Shown here: positions 1 to 11,916 of the stretch, piece by piece
Position numbering within the stretch: the stretch's first letter is position 1
Layout: each line of letters begins with the position of its first letter
From: Apricaphanius iberus
Lineage: Eukaryota; Chordata; Actinopteri; Cyprinodontiformes; Aphaniidae
Direction: 5' to 3'
Assembly: GCA_028564705.1 (NCBI GenBank)
Contig: JAPXFQ010002722.1
Span: 1,178,001 to 1,242,000, forward strand
Length of the DNA stretch: 64,000 nucleotides
The notes under the pieces: generated by a model
Databases searched by the model: none
The model's input: the letters and a program-made list of their open reading frames with translations, nothing else
What the model was told of the DNA's origin: nothing
Position numbers and translations under genes: made by a program

Positions 1-269
1 ATGTAAAGAATGGGCAAAAACAAGCATCTAATATTAACATACTGCAGAGGACACTCCAAGGACAGAGAGCAGAAGCAAATCTGACCCAAGAAGATTGGCA
101 GAATCATGTGTGATTTTTTTTTTTTTTTTAATGTTCGGTTTCTTCAGGAGCCACTAGGAATGCAACTATTTCACTTAATTGCAGTGTGCTTTGAAACAGT
201 GGATTGAACAGTTCAAACCTTGTAATCTTTTGAAGACAAATCCACACCTTCCCTTTCATCCTGACCTAC
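1..269. other. intron after dhdh exon 6
   Basis: No continuation of the dhdh reading frame can be found on the minus strand here, so it is read as the 5' part of intron 6. It holds a poly-T run near 114-130 and nothing else recognisable. Confidence 0.6.
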
Positions 270-420
270 CTTTTAACAGGCACTGTCTCACTTCCTCTGC
301 CTCGTAACGAAGCCCAGTGCTGTTGGTGAAGTTTAGAGGAAGGCACGGTTCAGGCAGAGGGTACTCTCTCTTCTTGTCATTCACCACCAGCGTGGTAGGG
401 CAGTGCATTGGCCCAAGCAC
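270..420 (-). CDS. dhdh: dhdh exon 6 (last one inside the window)
   Basis: One hundred and fifty-one bases encoding residues 249-298 plus one base. It contains CPTTLVVN and GLRYEAEEVRQCL. Phe279 is conserved, while position 254, a tryptophan in the mammalian enzyme as I recall it, is histidine here. The exon ends at AAAG/GTAGGT in phase 1, so at least one more coding exon must follow. Confidence 0.88.
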
Positions 421-3400
421 CTAAAACAAACCAGATAACTCTTTTTTTTAACATTCACGATGCTTATGTAAGCTTATCAAACTGATCTTTGTCTAAATAC
501 TGTACTTCAGCTTGATTTTCCAAGAATGTCATTTTACTTGTATTGATTCTCAATTAAGTTAAATGACTTTGCACACTGTTGGTGACACATACTTTAATAG
601 ACCCCTTGGTGCCACTGATGACACCATCGTTTGGAAAGCGAGCAGCTATTGAAAATGCACAGAGTGCCATCCTCTTCCTAGAGAATTTCATCACAACAAC
701 CACAGACTCATCCACTCCTGCCAAATATAGAAAAAAATGATTAAAAGCTGTGAAAGTGATAATAAAAAAGATCAAATTAACATCGAGATTGTATTATTAA
801 TAAAGAATCAAGATCAGACATTATTATGCTTTTAATAAGTTATACATTTATATACGCTTATTTATTTATTGACAATTTATTCATTTATTTTCACATGTCT
901 TGTCATGTTGAGAGTGATTACCATCAGTGTAAGTGCCATTAATTAATAATATTTATAGGGTCTAATTAAATAACAATTTAAACTGACATTTTTTTATTGT
1001 TAAAAATAATATATACATTTTAAATTAATTAGGAGCTGCAACATTTTGCCTCCCAGGTATATAATATTATTGTATTCTATGAGAGGCATTTAGAATAGTC
1101 TGACATTTTAATAATGATGATAAACCTTTGATTCTCTTTTTAAACAAAATTATACCTCAAGGTGTTTTCCGTGTAAGTAACTTGTCACTCAGGGATTTTT
1201 CACTCCTACACCTCAGACAGGCTCATTTTGTGATTAACTGATTCATACTGTTTGGTTTATAATAAAGTACAGCCCACCAAGTCCTGTATGCAGAAAATTA
1301 CCCGAGTCAAGAAGCACACCCGAGGCCTGGATAGACTCTGGCCTCTCCCCATTAAACACCATCAGAACAAACTGTAGGCAGTACACTCCAATATCCAGCA
1401 GAGCTCCTCCTCCCAGCTCTTTCTCCACTGAGCGGGGGATGTGGAGCTGGGGGGAGCCAAAGTAGGCCTTCACCAGCTTCACCTCGCCCACTGCCTCCTC
1501 AGCCAACAGCTTTTGCACGTCAGCGTACACTGGAAAAAAGCGGGACCAGATGGCCTGAAAGGGGACAGAACAGTTAATCTAAGAACTCATATCACCCAAA
1601 ACATTTGCTGATATTGGCAATTGTTATTATAAATCTTTACCTAACACAGCCTGTCTTCTTCAGACCGGCTTTACATGCAAAACAATTTATTTAGTCCCTT
1701 GTTAGATACCACCATGTCATTATGAAAGGGTTATACAAAAGAGAAGCTATTATCTTATAACTATGGTGAATCTCAAGCTGCTGTCACTTTTGCCAAACTT
1801 GCCATGGTGACTGACTTTCTGAAAAACACATGCTGCATTGGTTGAAAAGCTGGGGAAGTCAAGTCCTGTTACGTTGCCAAAGCATGTTTTTTTTATTTTA
1901 TTTTTTCACCACTCCCAATAATGTGTACAATAATGTGTGGTGGTGTGGAATTCTGTGTTCTGCAACATCATGACTGCTGAAGTTACTTTTTGGAGGTAGC
2001 CAGTGGCGGCTGGCCAATAGGGGGTGCAAGTGCACCACCCACCCACTAACAACTTGCCATATGACCTTGAATAAAACATGGAAAAAATGTTATGACATAA
2101 AACAATTTGAAATATATGTGTGTTTTCTTTCAGATTTGAAAGATAAATATTTTATAGTTTATGGTGAGTTGAGTTGTTACGCTCATTGGTGTCTGATTGA
2201 GGACGTATTTCCGCCTTGGGACACAAGAATCTTTCTCTCATTAAAAGTTGTACATGCACCGTAGCTCCTCTTCAGTACAAGAGATAGGACAATCTGGGGT
2301 GCAGCTCTCCTGTGCCCTGAGAGGTTGAGGTTTTTAATGATCGCCCCCCTCTCACCTAGGGATAGGTATTGTTTAGGTTTTATTCGATACCGTTGCCAAA
2401 CTGGTATTTATGAACCTGTGCCGGTGCTTAAACTGTGCTCGAATGGTGCTTAAAGAATCTAAAACATACAAACTTCATCCCAAAACCCTCTTGTTTGTTT
2501 ATTTTTAATTTATTTTTTAGTAGGGCTGTCAAATGATGAAACAAAATTTGGTCAGGGTAGCTGTGAATGAATCACCATTCCTAAATATGACCAAAAATCT
2601 TTTTTTTGTGTGTGTAACTAAGGACAAATCCAGATCCCGTTGCTCTTATTTCAAATTAAATGTACGAGAAATTAAGTAGTTTTGTTCAAACTCCACAATC
2701 ACATTGACAATGCATGTGTGGGCTCATATGAAAAATAATAACTAACATAAGGTAGTACTAGCCTAAATATATGAATAAGATTAACATTTGGATATCACCA
2801 GTATGTGTTAAACATCACATAAATCAAATGTCAATTTACTATTTTCCTATAAGTAAACACTCAACAGATTCTCTGGTTCATCACATCAGGAAATGAATTC
2901 ACAGCTACTTCTGCTAATGAATTAGCACTAATTTAAGTGTGAAAACATCTCTTTAACAGAGTAATGCACATTCTTAATGCAGCGGTAACTCACTATGAAA
3001 TATACTGCAGCTACAGTGAACCAACATGTATAAATCAACGAAAATACGTTGAATTTAAACTCTGCACTGCGCACAGCGAGCTGACATCCCAAGCAGACGG
3101 TAAAGAAAACTCCCACAGACAACTTATGAACTTATAATCATATCAACCCAATACGGCAATACAAACATACTCATGTCATTTAGGTACACACACATGCTGC
3201 TGCACAACAATCCGCAGTTTGCCAGGTTAGGAAGGAGAACTGATGTGGTGCGGGTTGAATTATAAAGAGGGTGGTGTTTTAAGAACATGTTAATTGCATA
3301 CATTTTTTTTAGTTAATGCTAGGAATTAATCAACCCATTTTAATGCATTAAAATTGACAGCCCTAAATTTTAGCAGGTTCTTTTTGCAAAAAGATAGCAT

Positions 3401-5896
3401 CGTTAGCCATTTGTAGTGATATAGGGAATTGCTCTTGGGTAATGGCATGCCCAGAATCCATAGTGCTTGACATCTCCAGAAAAAAAAGAACCTAAAATAA
3501 GGCACTGAAATGTGCTTTGCTTTTCGGTATGGTTACTACCATTTCTGTCAGAATGGGTGCCATTAGCGCACCAGATATTGGTACCCATATTGGGGCCGAG
3601 ATCAAAACTATGTCACATACTCTGTCATACAGTGCGGCTGATGGACAGTTCAAACAGCAGAAGTTGGAGACGAACGAAAAGAGACGCAAAATGTAGAAAG
3701 AGAAAAATGATTATTCAGTTATATTACTCAAAACAATAGTTTTAGAGAAAAAACAGCAGGAGAAGCTTGAGGTCAAAGAGCTGGAACCTGATCATCAACC
3801 AAATATCAATATCAATCTGCAGTAAAATGACAGCATCAAAGCACCGTACTCATTTTGACTTCTGCATGTTGGCTCACTGCATAGCTTCAGTACGTCATAG
3901 TATATACAAACTTCTTCTGGCACTCAGCGAGGACAGATACTTTTTATGTTTGTCCCTACCTAGTGTGTCTTATCCCCAAGCCCTTTGTCTGTCTACTGCT
4001 ATGGAGTCTCTTTCTGCATTATCCTCCGAAAGAATCAACGGTGGATCTGGATATGGACTGGTCAAATGGTCTCTCAAAGCAATTTTTCACCTGGAAAAGG
4101 CAAAAAGGGAGTGCCGAGCTGTCCCAATGGATTACTGTGGAGGATCCTGGGTCTCTTAATTTGACCATCGAGACAGTAGAAACATCTACATAACTGGATT
4201 CATGATAAGGGGATATCAACTGATTATGGCATGGTGGATTTTTGAGGTGTCGTAAACTTATGGCTTTAAAGGCAAAAATTGCCAGGCTGCCCGGGCAACA
4301 GGAAGCTGCCTGGCTGTTGTAACGCTCAGACTCTTGCGTTCTCAGCCTGGCTGGAAGGAAAATGACTCCTAATTTGGCTACTGGAAGGGAAACCACTCGA
4401 CGGACTCTAAGGCGAGAGGGGAAAAAGTGGTGATCTCCTGTGCATTTCTTATCGACTTGGAGGTGAATGTAGAATGATGCTTCCCCCACCTACTGTTTAT
4501 ATTGTGAATGTTTAAGCATGTAGCCTCAATGTATGAGGGGTGTTTCTTTCTATTGTCTGGGTCTTATTTCCCTTAGGAATCAAGACAAAGATGGACCGTT
4601 TTTTTCCCACCCTTGGTCCAACACAACCCATGTAACTCCTTTCTACCTACAAGTGGTGCACCGCTTGTAGCTGGGTGCAATACCACTGTATGCCTGTATC
4701 TTTCTTTGTAACAATGGTTTTTGTCCGTTGATCGGGCTGCACTGAAATTAATTTCCCCTCTTGGGACAATGAAGGATTATTCAATTCAATTCAATAGTAA
4801 GTTACAGCTGTGTTAAAATGTGCATTAATCTCTCTTTTATTTAATAAAAAAAGAAGTGCAATGGCATCTGGATTTGTCGTTTATTTAAACCGAAAATTAG
4901 TAGTATTTTTTTTGGTCATATTTAGGTATGTTTATTTGTCCTGAATAATTCACAGCTACCCTGTGATTAATCAGATAAAAAAATGTAATCGTTTGAAAGC
5001 CATAATATCTAGCCGTCATAGTCATAGCCCTCGCCCCGGCGTAGAAAATTCCACCAGCCACCACTGGAGGCAACATCCGTTTGTTTCACTTGTTCCTATT
5101 AAAGGATTATATGAACCTCTGCAAATTACATTGCTTGTTTAGAAAATATCATTTGGTTGCTGGCTTCAGTGTTGATCAAACTGTGTATGCTACAGGGTTA
5201 AATCTATCTGAAGGCAAAGGCCTTACTGTCCTATGGCATTAGTTTTTTTAAATGCTGTTAAAATAATAAAAAGTTTATACATAGTAGTGTGCCTGGTTAT
5301 AATATAAACTATATATAAAAAACTCCTAACAGACAAAGGTATACCTTACCTCCATCAGGAACACTTTGTTTTTCCTGGAGGCCTCTACCAGGTCTTTGAC
5401 CTGTTTCGAGTTCATTGCAAAGGGTTTCTCACACAGGACATTCTTCCCAGCCTTGAGGAACAGCAGACCAACTCGCCAGTGCTCTGTGTGCAGCACTCCC
5501 AAGTAGACAATATCTGTGAGGACACAAATGTTTCATCATCAGCTAACATCAAAACACAATTGGGCAACTGGCTTGCTCTGAGCTCCTAACTCACCAATAT
5601 GTGGGTCTCTGGCAAGCTCCTCATAACTTCCATAAACTTTAGGAATACTGTGCTTCTTTGCAAATTCTTTAGCACGCTCACTGCTCCTTGATGCAATGGC
5701 TGCTATCTGCGAAATGAACATAATACAGATTTCCGCTCCTGTTTTAAATAAGACACACAGTTTGATTGAATATTGACACTGGAGTAAGCTGGCTTGTATC
5801 TGTTACCTGATGATCTTCGGCCGGCAGAGTCTTCATGGCCACACTAAAGTCATGGCTTATCTTCCCTGCTCCACAAAGTCCCCATCGAGTTGCCAT
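270..5896 (-). CDS. dhdh: dhdh, trans-1,2-dihydrobenzene-1,2-diol dehydrogenase (3' end outside window)
   Basis: Coding exons, read on the minus strand: 5896-5807, 5706-5595, 5513-5350, 1554-1302, 717-593 and 420-270. All internal junctions have AG acceptors and GT donors with matching phases, giving 298 continuous codons. The product belongs to the Gfo/Idh/MocA oxidoreductases: an N-terminal NADP-binding Rossmann fold followed by an alpha/beta substrate domain. It is known to oxidise trans-dihydrodiols and D-xylose in the cytosol, usually as a dimer. The family's catalytic Lys97 (in an EKP motif) and Tyr180 fall at exactly those residue numbers. Mammalian enzymes have about 334 residues, so roughly 36 C-terminal residues lie beyond position 1. 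The start ATG at 5896 gives MATRWG, aligning with the mammalian N-terminus. Identity is very confident; ohnolog status cannot be judged here. Confidence 0.93.
593..717 (-). CDS. dhdh: dhdh exon 5
   Basis: One hundred and twenty-five bases encoding residues 208-248 after the split Gly207. The VDESVVVVMKF and GVISGTKGSIK segments match the beta-sheet of the C-terminal domain. The acceptor is TTTGGCAG and the donor AAA/GTATGT. Confidence 0.9.
1302..1554 (-). CDS. dhdh: dhdh exon 4 (catalytic tyrosine)
   Basis: Two hundred and fifty-three bases encoding residues 123-206 plus one base. The GGGALLDIGVYC segment places the catalytic tyrosine at residue 180 and the nearby aspartate at 176. Trp125 and Phe154, which I recall as substrate-pocket positions of the mammalian enzyme, are also conserved. 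The donor is TCGG/GTAATT. Confidence 0.92.
2521..3365. mobile_element. hAT-type MITE nested in the larger element
   Basis: It starts TAGGGCTGTCAA and ends TTGACAGCCCTA, an inverted repeat common in fish and other vertebrate MITEs. Flanks TTTTTTAG (2513-2520) and AATTTTAG (3366-3373) match at 6 of 8 positions. It is AT-rich and has no coding capacity. Confidence 0.68.
4490..4797 (+). mobile_element. LINE 3' tail fragment
   Basis: The stretch ends with a sequence of the type AATTTCCCCTCTTGGGACAA followed by a short ATTCA-type repeat near 4780-4797, the usual form of 3' tails of teleost LINEs. The left boundary is uncertain. It lies inside the hAT-like element. Confidence 0.5.
5350..5513 (-). 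CDS. dhdh: dhdh exon 3 (catalytic lysine)
   Basis: One hundred and sixty-four bases encoding residues 68-122. The CEKP motif places the conserved lysine at residue 97, as in characterised dimeric dihydrodiol dehydrogenases. The exon ends in phase 0 at GAG/GTAAGG. Confidence 0.92.
5595..5706 (-). CDS. dhdh: dhdh exon 2
   Basis: One hundred and twelve bases encoding residues 31-67 plus one base. The acceptor is TTTCGCAG and the donor G/GTGAGT. The product IAAIASRSSERAKEFA and the following KVYGSYEEL segment match the second half of the NADP-binding fold of the family. Confidence 0.9.
5807..5896 (-). CDS. dhdh: dhdh exon 1
   Basis: Ninety bases, 30 codons, ending in phase 0 at a CAG/GTAACA donor. 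It encodes the first strand and turn of the Rossmann fold, with GAGKIS at residues 9-14 as the dinucleotide-binding loop. Confidence 0.9.
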
Positions 5897-8800
5897 GTTG
5901 AATTGGATGGTAAATAACAAATAGTGTGATTCTCGTTTGGTAAAGGATCTGTGCTGCAGGCAAGTTGTGACCTTCAGAAGTGCTGCACGTTTGTGGAGGA
6001 GAAACTTACAAAACTGTTGCGCTACTGCACCAGAGGATAGGAGTCTCCATTTATATTTATATGCTAGAGAGGGACAATGTGTCACCTTCATTTTGCTCCC
6101 ACCCTCAGGGTGGGGTTGTAATACACACAGGCATGTACACATACATCCTACTGTGTTTTATTGCTGCTGATACAGGTGTTCCAGTCCAGGTCGGGGTAGT
6201 TTTGGCCAGTTTTCTCTGACAATCTGTAACAGGACAGTCATTGGGGTCTCATATTTCACATGCTATGGGGTAAAAAAATAACAGGAATGCTCAGTTTCAT
6301 AAACCACCTGAGGGACCCATCACAAATCAGGTTGTGGTTACTTTCTCTGTCGGCAAGAAAAAAAGGTTACCCATGATCTTTTCAGTGCTGCACTGAGGCT
6401 AATGATTAAACCAATATCTCGTAATAAATATGCTGGTTTGACGGAATTCTTATGGAGTCAAACGCAGGGCAATTTACCTGTCCAGTAAGCTGAGCCACGA
6501 TGACTTAGGAAAAGCATCAGCTCAGTTGCCCTTGAGCTAAATATTATCTGTTCAGCCAGGCGAGCAGTATTGTAAACTCCCTGCCACACTCTGCCAGTAG
6601 AGGACACTGTGTCGTCAGCAGAGTTAGCTTTCTAGCCCTGGCTCTGAGATTTTAACATGATTCATAGCAAGGAACTGCACACAGTTTTACAAAATCAACG
6701 GAACCCTGAAACAGGACAATGAACTATAAAAAAGTCTCTTGGATGAAAATTTCTAATCATCTATAAAGCAAAGACCCCAAAATGGAAGCATCGTAGCAAG
6801 ACACCCTAATACTCTTAACAATCATACGGGTGTTGTTTTAGATATTGTCTGCTCAGGGTTGAAACACTGTTTTTTCCCACCATTTAGAGGCAAGTGTATC
6901 ACAGTCTATGTATCTATAACGACTCTTGTATTTGAGTAGCTTCACCTGTGTACAAAGGTTCATGAACCCATTTTTCCATGAAGGCAGAAAAGAATTCATC
7001 AATAAGAGTAATTTTTTGTGCTTGCTCCCGTTTTATAGTTCACTTCCAAATATATTCTGAGAGCTGTGTGCCGTTGTCATAACAACAAGGTACCAGCTGG
7101 GCAATTTGTATGCAAATGGCGTTGGGCCTGTCCTGATAAGGCTGCCTATACCACAAGTCCTGTTAGCCATAGGGATCGCCAATTACCCCAAACGTAATAT
7201 ACCTTTTTTTTTTCTCTTTGAGCAAACTGTAAAGTTTTTCTTGTGCTTTATTTTGGGATAACCACCTCTCACCCTGGGGAAAAATAGTTATAGGCTAGAG
7301 GAGAATAGGTGTAATCGGGCAGGGTAAGGGCAACTTGAATTGGTGTGAAGCAACAAATTGATTCATTGCTGCCTGAGTCAGCTGCTAGTGAAGAGAACAC
7401 TGAAAGCAGAGGCTCAGGTGGTCAGAGTGGGACAGAATTTGGATAGAGTCCAACCTCTCCGCCCTGGGATCCCCTGATTTCACCCTCATCCTCAGCTGAG
7501 CCATGACTGTCCACTGAATATGAGATGCTTTAAGCTCAACCGATTTTAATTTCAATTAATAAGTGGCTGGCATTTGATGATGATTTTTTTCAGCCTCCTC
7601 TGCCCACACTGAGGATATTAGTGGACAGTAAAGACGGCTGATGAGCTTTAAAAGCTTGAGATATGGATCAAAGGAAGTACCTCATTAATTCAGTCCAGAC
7701 AGTACGATTGCCTTCTACTTTTATAGCCTCTCTTTTTCTTTTCATTGCTGGCCCTGCATCCTCATTTCTTCGAGATTTGGAAGAATGGCGTTCCTCGGAT
7801 CACATGGCCAGTCACAAGTTTCCTCACATGGGGGATGTAGATCTTTTTGCCATCGGAAGTGGCTGATCGGTGATCACAACAGACAGTTTTGTGTCACACG
7901 ATGTCACATCATTTGATCTGAGCATCTTGCTGCCAGGAACATTCTTTGACACTGACAATGGCAATGGCCATATACCGCTGTAAAAAAGAGAAATTGTAGT
8001 ACATTTTTAATGAAACAAGAGGGAAGTGTGGGGGTGAGCAAAGGATTTAGAACATCTTTTTCTTTTTTTGTATTGTTCTTTGCTGGAAGACTAGCTGAAA
8101 TAAAGGGTGTTTGTTGCCATGAATCAGCTCTGTGTTTTCTTGACAACTATAAATTAATGAGAAATAAAAAGGACATGAGAGAGGCATCCTAATCCTATTC
8201 TGATTTATAGTAGTTATAGAGAGGGTGTTTTCCACCATCCCCTCAGCTGTCACTATAAATGAGATACATTTTTGCTCTGTGGGTGTTAATCAAATGAGAG
8301 AGAAAAACTATATTGCCGCGATTGCAGGAGAAACATCCCGCCTTTATTTCCGTCTCAAGGTCACTGCAAAGGCAGGGTGATGGACTAAAACCGGCAAAAG
8401 GAGGTGTCAGCCATTTTGAAAAATCTGGGGAGGGGGAGAGGGTAGTGCGAAGCAAGGCATAATGAGTGATTTTGTCAGTGCTACACCATGTTGAAATGTG
8501 TACACTGGATTTTTTTCCATCAAAAAATGTGATTGAGGGAAATTGAGAGAGCAAGCAGAAATGGGAGCCTTTGAGCCGCTCTGTGCAGGCCCCTTTGAGA
8601 GCTATATCTTTGTCTGCAGCACACACACGCACACAAACACACACTAGAAGGCTGAGCTGGGCAGGAAGCTCGGCGGGACCAGAGCTGACTTTGGCGGCTG
8701 TTTATTTCTAGATGTTGTTGCCAGTAGAGAGTAGACACATCCACAATTACACCAACATAATTGTCCTAGTTTTAATTCTACCTATGCGGGTTATTCTTGC

Positions 8801-9241
8801 TTTTTTCAGTTTCTCTCATTCTAATAGACATCTATATTGATAAAGTGGCATCTTTCAGTACACTTCAGACAGCTTTAACCCCCTTAGCTGGCAATATACA
8901 TTGTATACCTTGCACTACAACATAAAGTAGTGCATAATTATGTTACTTTAGAAAAATAATGCATTCAATAGTCTGCTGTAAATATTTTTAAATCCGAAAG
9001 GTCTAATCTGTGTCTATTAAGGGTTGACTCTGCAACCCCTAAATAAAATAAAATGCAAGAAATTGGATAGAGGAGTCACTTCTAGTGAGCCCAGTAATGT
9101 GCAATTTATGAAAACATCTTCACTGTGAAGGCCCAATAAATATTTTGTTCTGCATAACACAAATGTATGGAAGAGTGACAACAAGAAATCCACTGCTAAA
9201 AGGAAGTCAGAACGAGTGCATTTCTTCACAATAAAAAGGGT
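5897..9241. other. intergenic, upstream of dhdh
   Basis: It contains the presumed 5' UTR and promoter of dhdh (to about 6070). Beyond that no exon with plausible splice sites and no resolvable repeat was found. A CA-rich microsatellite lies at about 8620-8645. Short open frames on both strands have no recognisable motif. Confidence 0.5.
6054..6061 (-). promoter_or_regulatory. dhdh: possible TATA box of dhdh
   Basis: The minus strand reads TATAAATA about 160 bases upstream of the dhdh ATG, which would place transcription start near 6030 with a short 5' UTR. This rests on the motif alone in an AT-rich genome. Confidence 0.3.
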
Positions 9242-9440
9242 TTGCAGGTTAGAATGTCCCAGGCACAGATCAAATTGAGAATCTGTGGCAAGACTTGAAA
9301 ATTGCTTTTGCTAAATGCTTTCCAACGAATCGGATTGAGCTTTATTCCAGAGTATAATCAGGAAAGAAATCTGGATACATTTGCCGGTCACACTCTTTTA
9401 ATCTTTACAAATTTCCAAACAATGTTCTATTTTTTTTCTA
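9242..9440 (+). mobile_element. decayed Tc1 transposase 3' end
   Basis: The stretch from GAATGTCCCAGGCACAGATC to GTGGCAAGACTTGAAAATTG corresponds to the Tc1 transposase region around the catalytic Glu (NP-I-E-NLWQDLK type), followed by a degraded C-terminal part. No open frame is preserved and the ends are not identifiable. Confidence 0.6.
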
Positions 9441-10549
9441 CTTTAAAATTACATATGAGTACAAATTCAAACTAATCTACATCCCAGTTCTTCTGCTTTT
9501 TGAGCCGCCATAATACTCAAGAATGATGAGTTTTAGCTTAGGATTGCATTGTGCAACAATTGCACCCCAGTTTCATTCAAAAGGCTTTACCCAGGTCAGA
9601 ATTCATGGTTACACATCTACCATATTCCTTTTTTTCTGTAATGCTCATATCTATGTTGGAAAATGTCTTTTTAAATAACTCCCTCCACAAAACACTCTCC
9701 ATCTAAATGGCAAATGTTTATGTCCATTTGGGTCATGAGCAGTGCTACTGTAACAATGAAGGTACTATCTCTGTCCATTTGCTCCAGCCAAGGCCCAGGG
9801 AACATTGAACACACACATTCCCTTTTTTTTAGTTTTGCAGTATCTCTTTCACCTCTCAAGTACACAACAATATCGGCTGCACACAAAACCCACACAAAGT
9901 CATGTCTCTGCCCATGTCCAGAATGGTGCCCTCCTTGTATCGCTGTGATTGTGTGAGTTGATATGGAGTTCATGAAAGAACCCCTGCTGAGGTGAAAGTG
10001 GTGGTCATGGCAGGGACTGAGACATGGCGCTGATACCAACCTCAATCAGCCAGCTGATGATGCCCATTTGGGCTCCAGGAATGTCCATTTAGGAGTGTAG
10101 ATCTGTCACCTTTGTGATGTTGCACACACGTGCTGGCAGACAGGCTTCCAGACTCAGAACTTTTCCACACTCAAGGAATGTTGTGGAAGTGATTGAGGAT
10201 TGTTTATCGCTGTACTATTCAGTTTGTAAAAAGGCTTGTTAGTGATTGTGACACAAAGCTGAACTGCCCGTTTATCACAGAGCCCCAATATCAGAGAAGG
10301 GTTGTATTAAACAAAGAAAATATTGTCTGAAATCGGACAACGACCGGTCTGATTCAAGTTTCCAGTAGAAAAAATACAAACATAACATAAATCAATGTGT
10401 TTGATTTGAAGAGTTGAATGAATTCTACAAACACATTTTTTTGCGTGAGAGCATTTACAATACAAAATACAAGTACAAAATAAGCTTTTATATATATAAA
10501 AAAGCTTTCTTACATTTTGTTTCATCATAAACACAAACCTTAGTCTGCT
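9441..10549. other. intergenic, nothing recognised
   Basis: The longest frame here (minus, 9671-10045) has a histidine-rich composition without any family motif and no splice context. Near-matching GTCCATTTGG and GCCCATTTGG words at 9722 and 10060 are probably chance. Confidence 0.4.
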
Positions 10550-10630
10550 TCACCGAGATTTTTTGTTATAGACCAACTTGAAGCACTGTATAATTGTGAA
10601 TCGGAAGAAAATGGATACACTATTTTATTT
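10550..10630 (-). mobile_element. short Tc1 3'-flank relic
   Basis: Words such as TTTTTGTTATAGACCAACTT and ATAATTGTGAATCGGAAG match, in reverse orientation, the AT-rich region between transposase stop and terminal repeat of a common fish Tc1 family. Only about 80 bases remain. Confidence 0.45.
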
Positions 10631-11123
10631 TAAGTAGGTAATATGATAGAGTTTGACACAAATAAATTTAAATTTAGCCTTAAGAAGGGAAGTAATTCCC
10701 AAGGAGCAGCTAGCTGAAAAGCTGACATACATGATCAAATACAAGCATACTGTATGTCTTGTTCCATGTCAGATCTTAGCTGCTTTGTTCCCCCTGTTTC
10801 TCAAATCTCTGGGTAAGGTGATGGGAAATTATTTCAAGATTAGTTCTATTTAGTGATTAATAATTAGTAAATGCATCCGGGAAATATTCCATAATACTTG
10901 GGACTCAATGAAGGAAAGCTCTGGAAGCTGACACAGGCTGGCAGAAGCGCCATATATAGGAGAGAGAGCAATGCCCCGAGAGGGCTTCCCGTACCATCAT
11001 AATAAATATGTCAAAACGCTAATGGAGACTGAATCATCCTTATTCTTATCTTCATCTCTGTGAAATTCTTCCACAACAGTTCATACACACATTTGTTTTG
11101 AAAAGTACAATATTCAATATCAT

Positions 11124-11916
11124 ATTTTTTTATTTATTTTTTTATTTATTATTCAGACCGAGAAACAAAGGTCCACAGGAAACATACAATAGATACAGAC
11201 AGACAGAAAAATAAAACAGGGGATTACTATAATCCATATAAACACTTTCTCCAGTGCCTCCAAAGCAGCGAGCTGTACCGGACACTGCTCTGGTCAGGCC
11301 ATGTAAAAACAATTAAAATTTCATTTTGTGAGTCCATAAGTCTCATCATAAATTTATGAACAACATTCCTTATGACAGCATTTAGTGTGATCACTTCATT
11401 CTGCACAAACAACTGACTGGCACTGGTCCAGCGAGGGACTTTCAAAAGAATCCTAAAAGCATCGTTGTATGCTACTTGCAGCTTGTGAAATTTAGCTTTT
11501 GTGTAGCAGCACCACAGGTGGGCAGTGTAGAGTGGTGTGCAGTAGGCTTTAAACAAAGCTATTTTTACATTTTCTGTACACATGCCGAATTTCCGTACCA
11601 GCATATTAGCTTGTGCGTACAATTTACAATACTGCCTCTGGATGTCATCATCATCAGAGAGATCACTCCTGATGATGTGACCGAGGTACTTCACTTTTTC
11701 CACAACTGCCAGTTCCCCTCCTAGCAAGTGAAACATGGGAAATACAGCCTTATGCTGCTCTTTAGTCCTCACAATCATCACAACAGTCTTTTTCGGGTTA
11801 AATTTGATATCATATTGTTCACCATATTCAGTACACACATTAAGCAATTGCTGAAGACCTGCTGAGTAGGGTGACATGATGACCAAGTCATCAGCATAAA
11901 GTAGATGGTTTAGTAG
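11124..11916 (-). mobile_element. 5'-truncated LINE fragment
   Basis: A reverse-transcriptase fragment read on the minus strand ends in an A/T-rich tail of TAAATAAA-like units (11124-11152). The 5' end stops abruptly just upstream of the YADD motif, the usual 5' truncation of target-primed insertions. No target duplication could be recognised. Confidence 0.75.
11227..11916 (-). pseudogene. LINE reverse transcriptase, C-terminal half
   Basis: The frame begins with NHLLYADDLVIMSP, carrying the catalytic YADD box of non-LTR reverse transcriptases (11887-11898), then the KTVVMIV and VKYLGHIIRSDLS segments typical of domains 6-7 and the thumb. About 230 residues are open to a stop at 11227. The endonuclease and RT domains 0-4 are missing, so it cannot be functional. 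The clade is uncertain. Confidence 0.8.

Larger units (their letters stand above)
2001..5066. mobile_element. hAT-like DNA transposon in dhdh intron 3
   Basis: The left end reads CAGTGGCGGCTGG and the right end, reverse complemented, CAGTGGTGGCTGG (12 of 13 match). The flanking 8-bp sequences are GAGGTAGC (1993-2000) and GAGGCAAC (5067-5074), a target duplication with two differences, as expected for an older hAT insertion. Total length is 3,066 bp. No long transposase frame survives; the scattered short frames between 3500 and 4490 show no family motif I can name. It contains a nested MITE and a LINE tail, which account for part of its length. Confidence 0.72.

Noticed and set aside
4019..4489. 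Minus-strand frame of 156 codons inside the hAT-like element.
   Set aside because: No transposase, BED-finger or dimerisation motif could be seen; overlaps shorter frames on the other strand.
9671..10045. Minus-strand frame of 124 codons rich in His and Ser.
   Set aside because: No family resemblance, and a shadow frame of 80 codons overlaps it on the other strand; likely chance.
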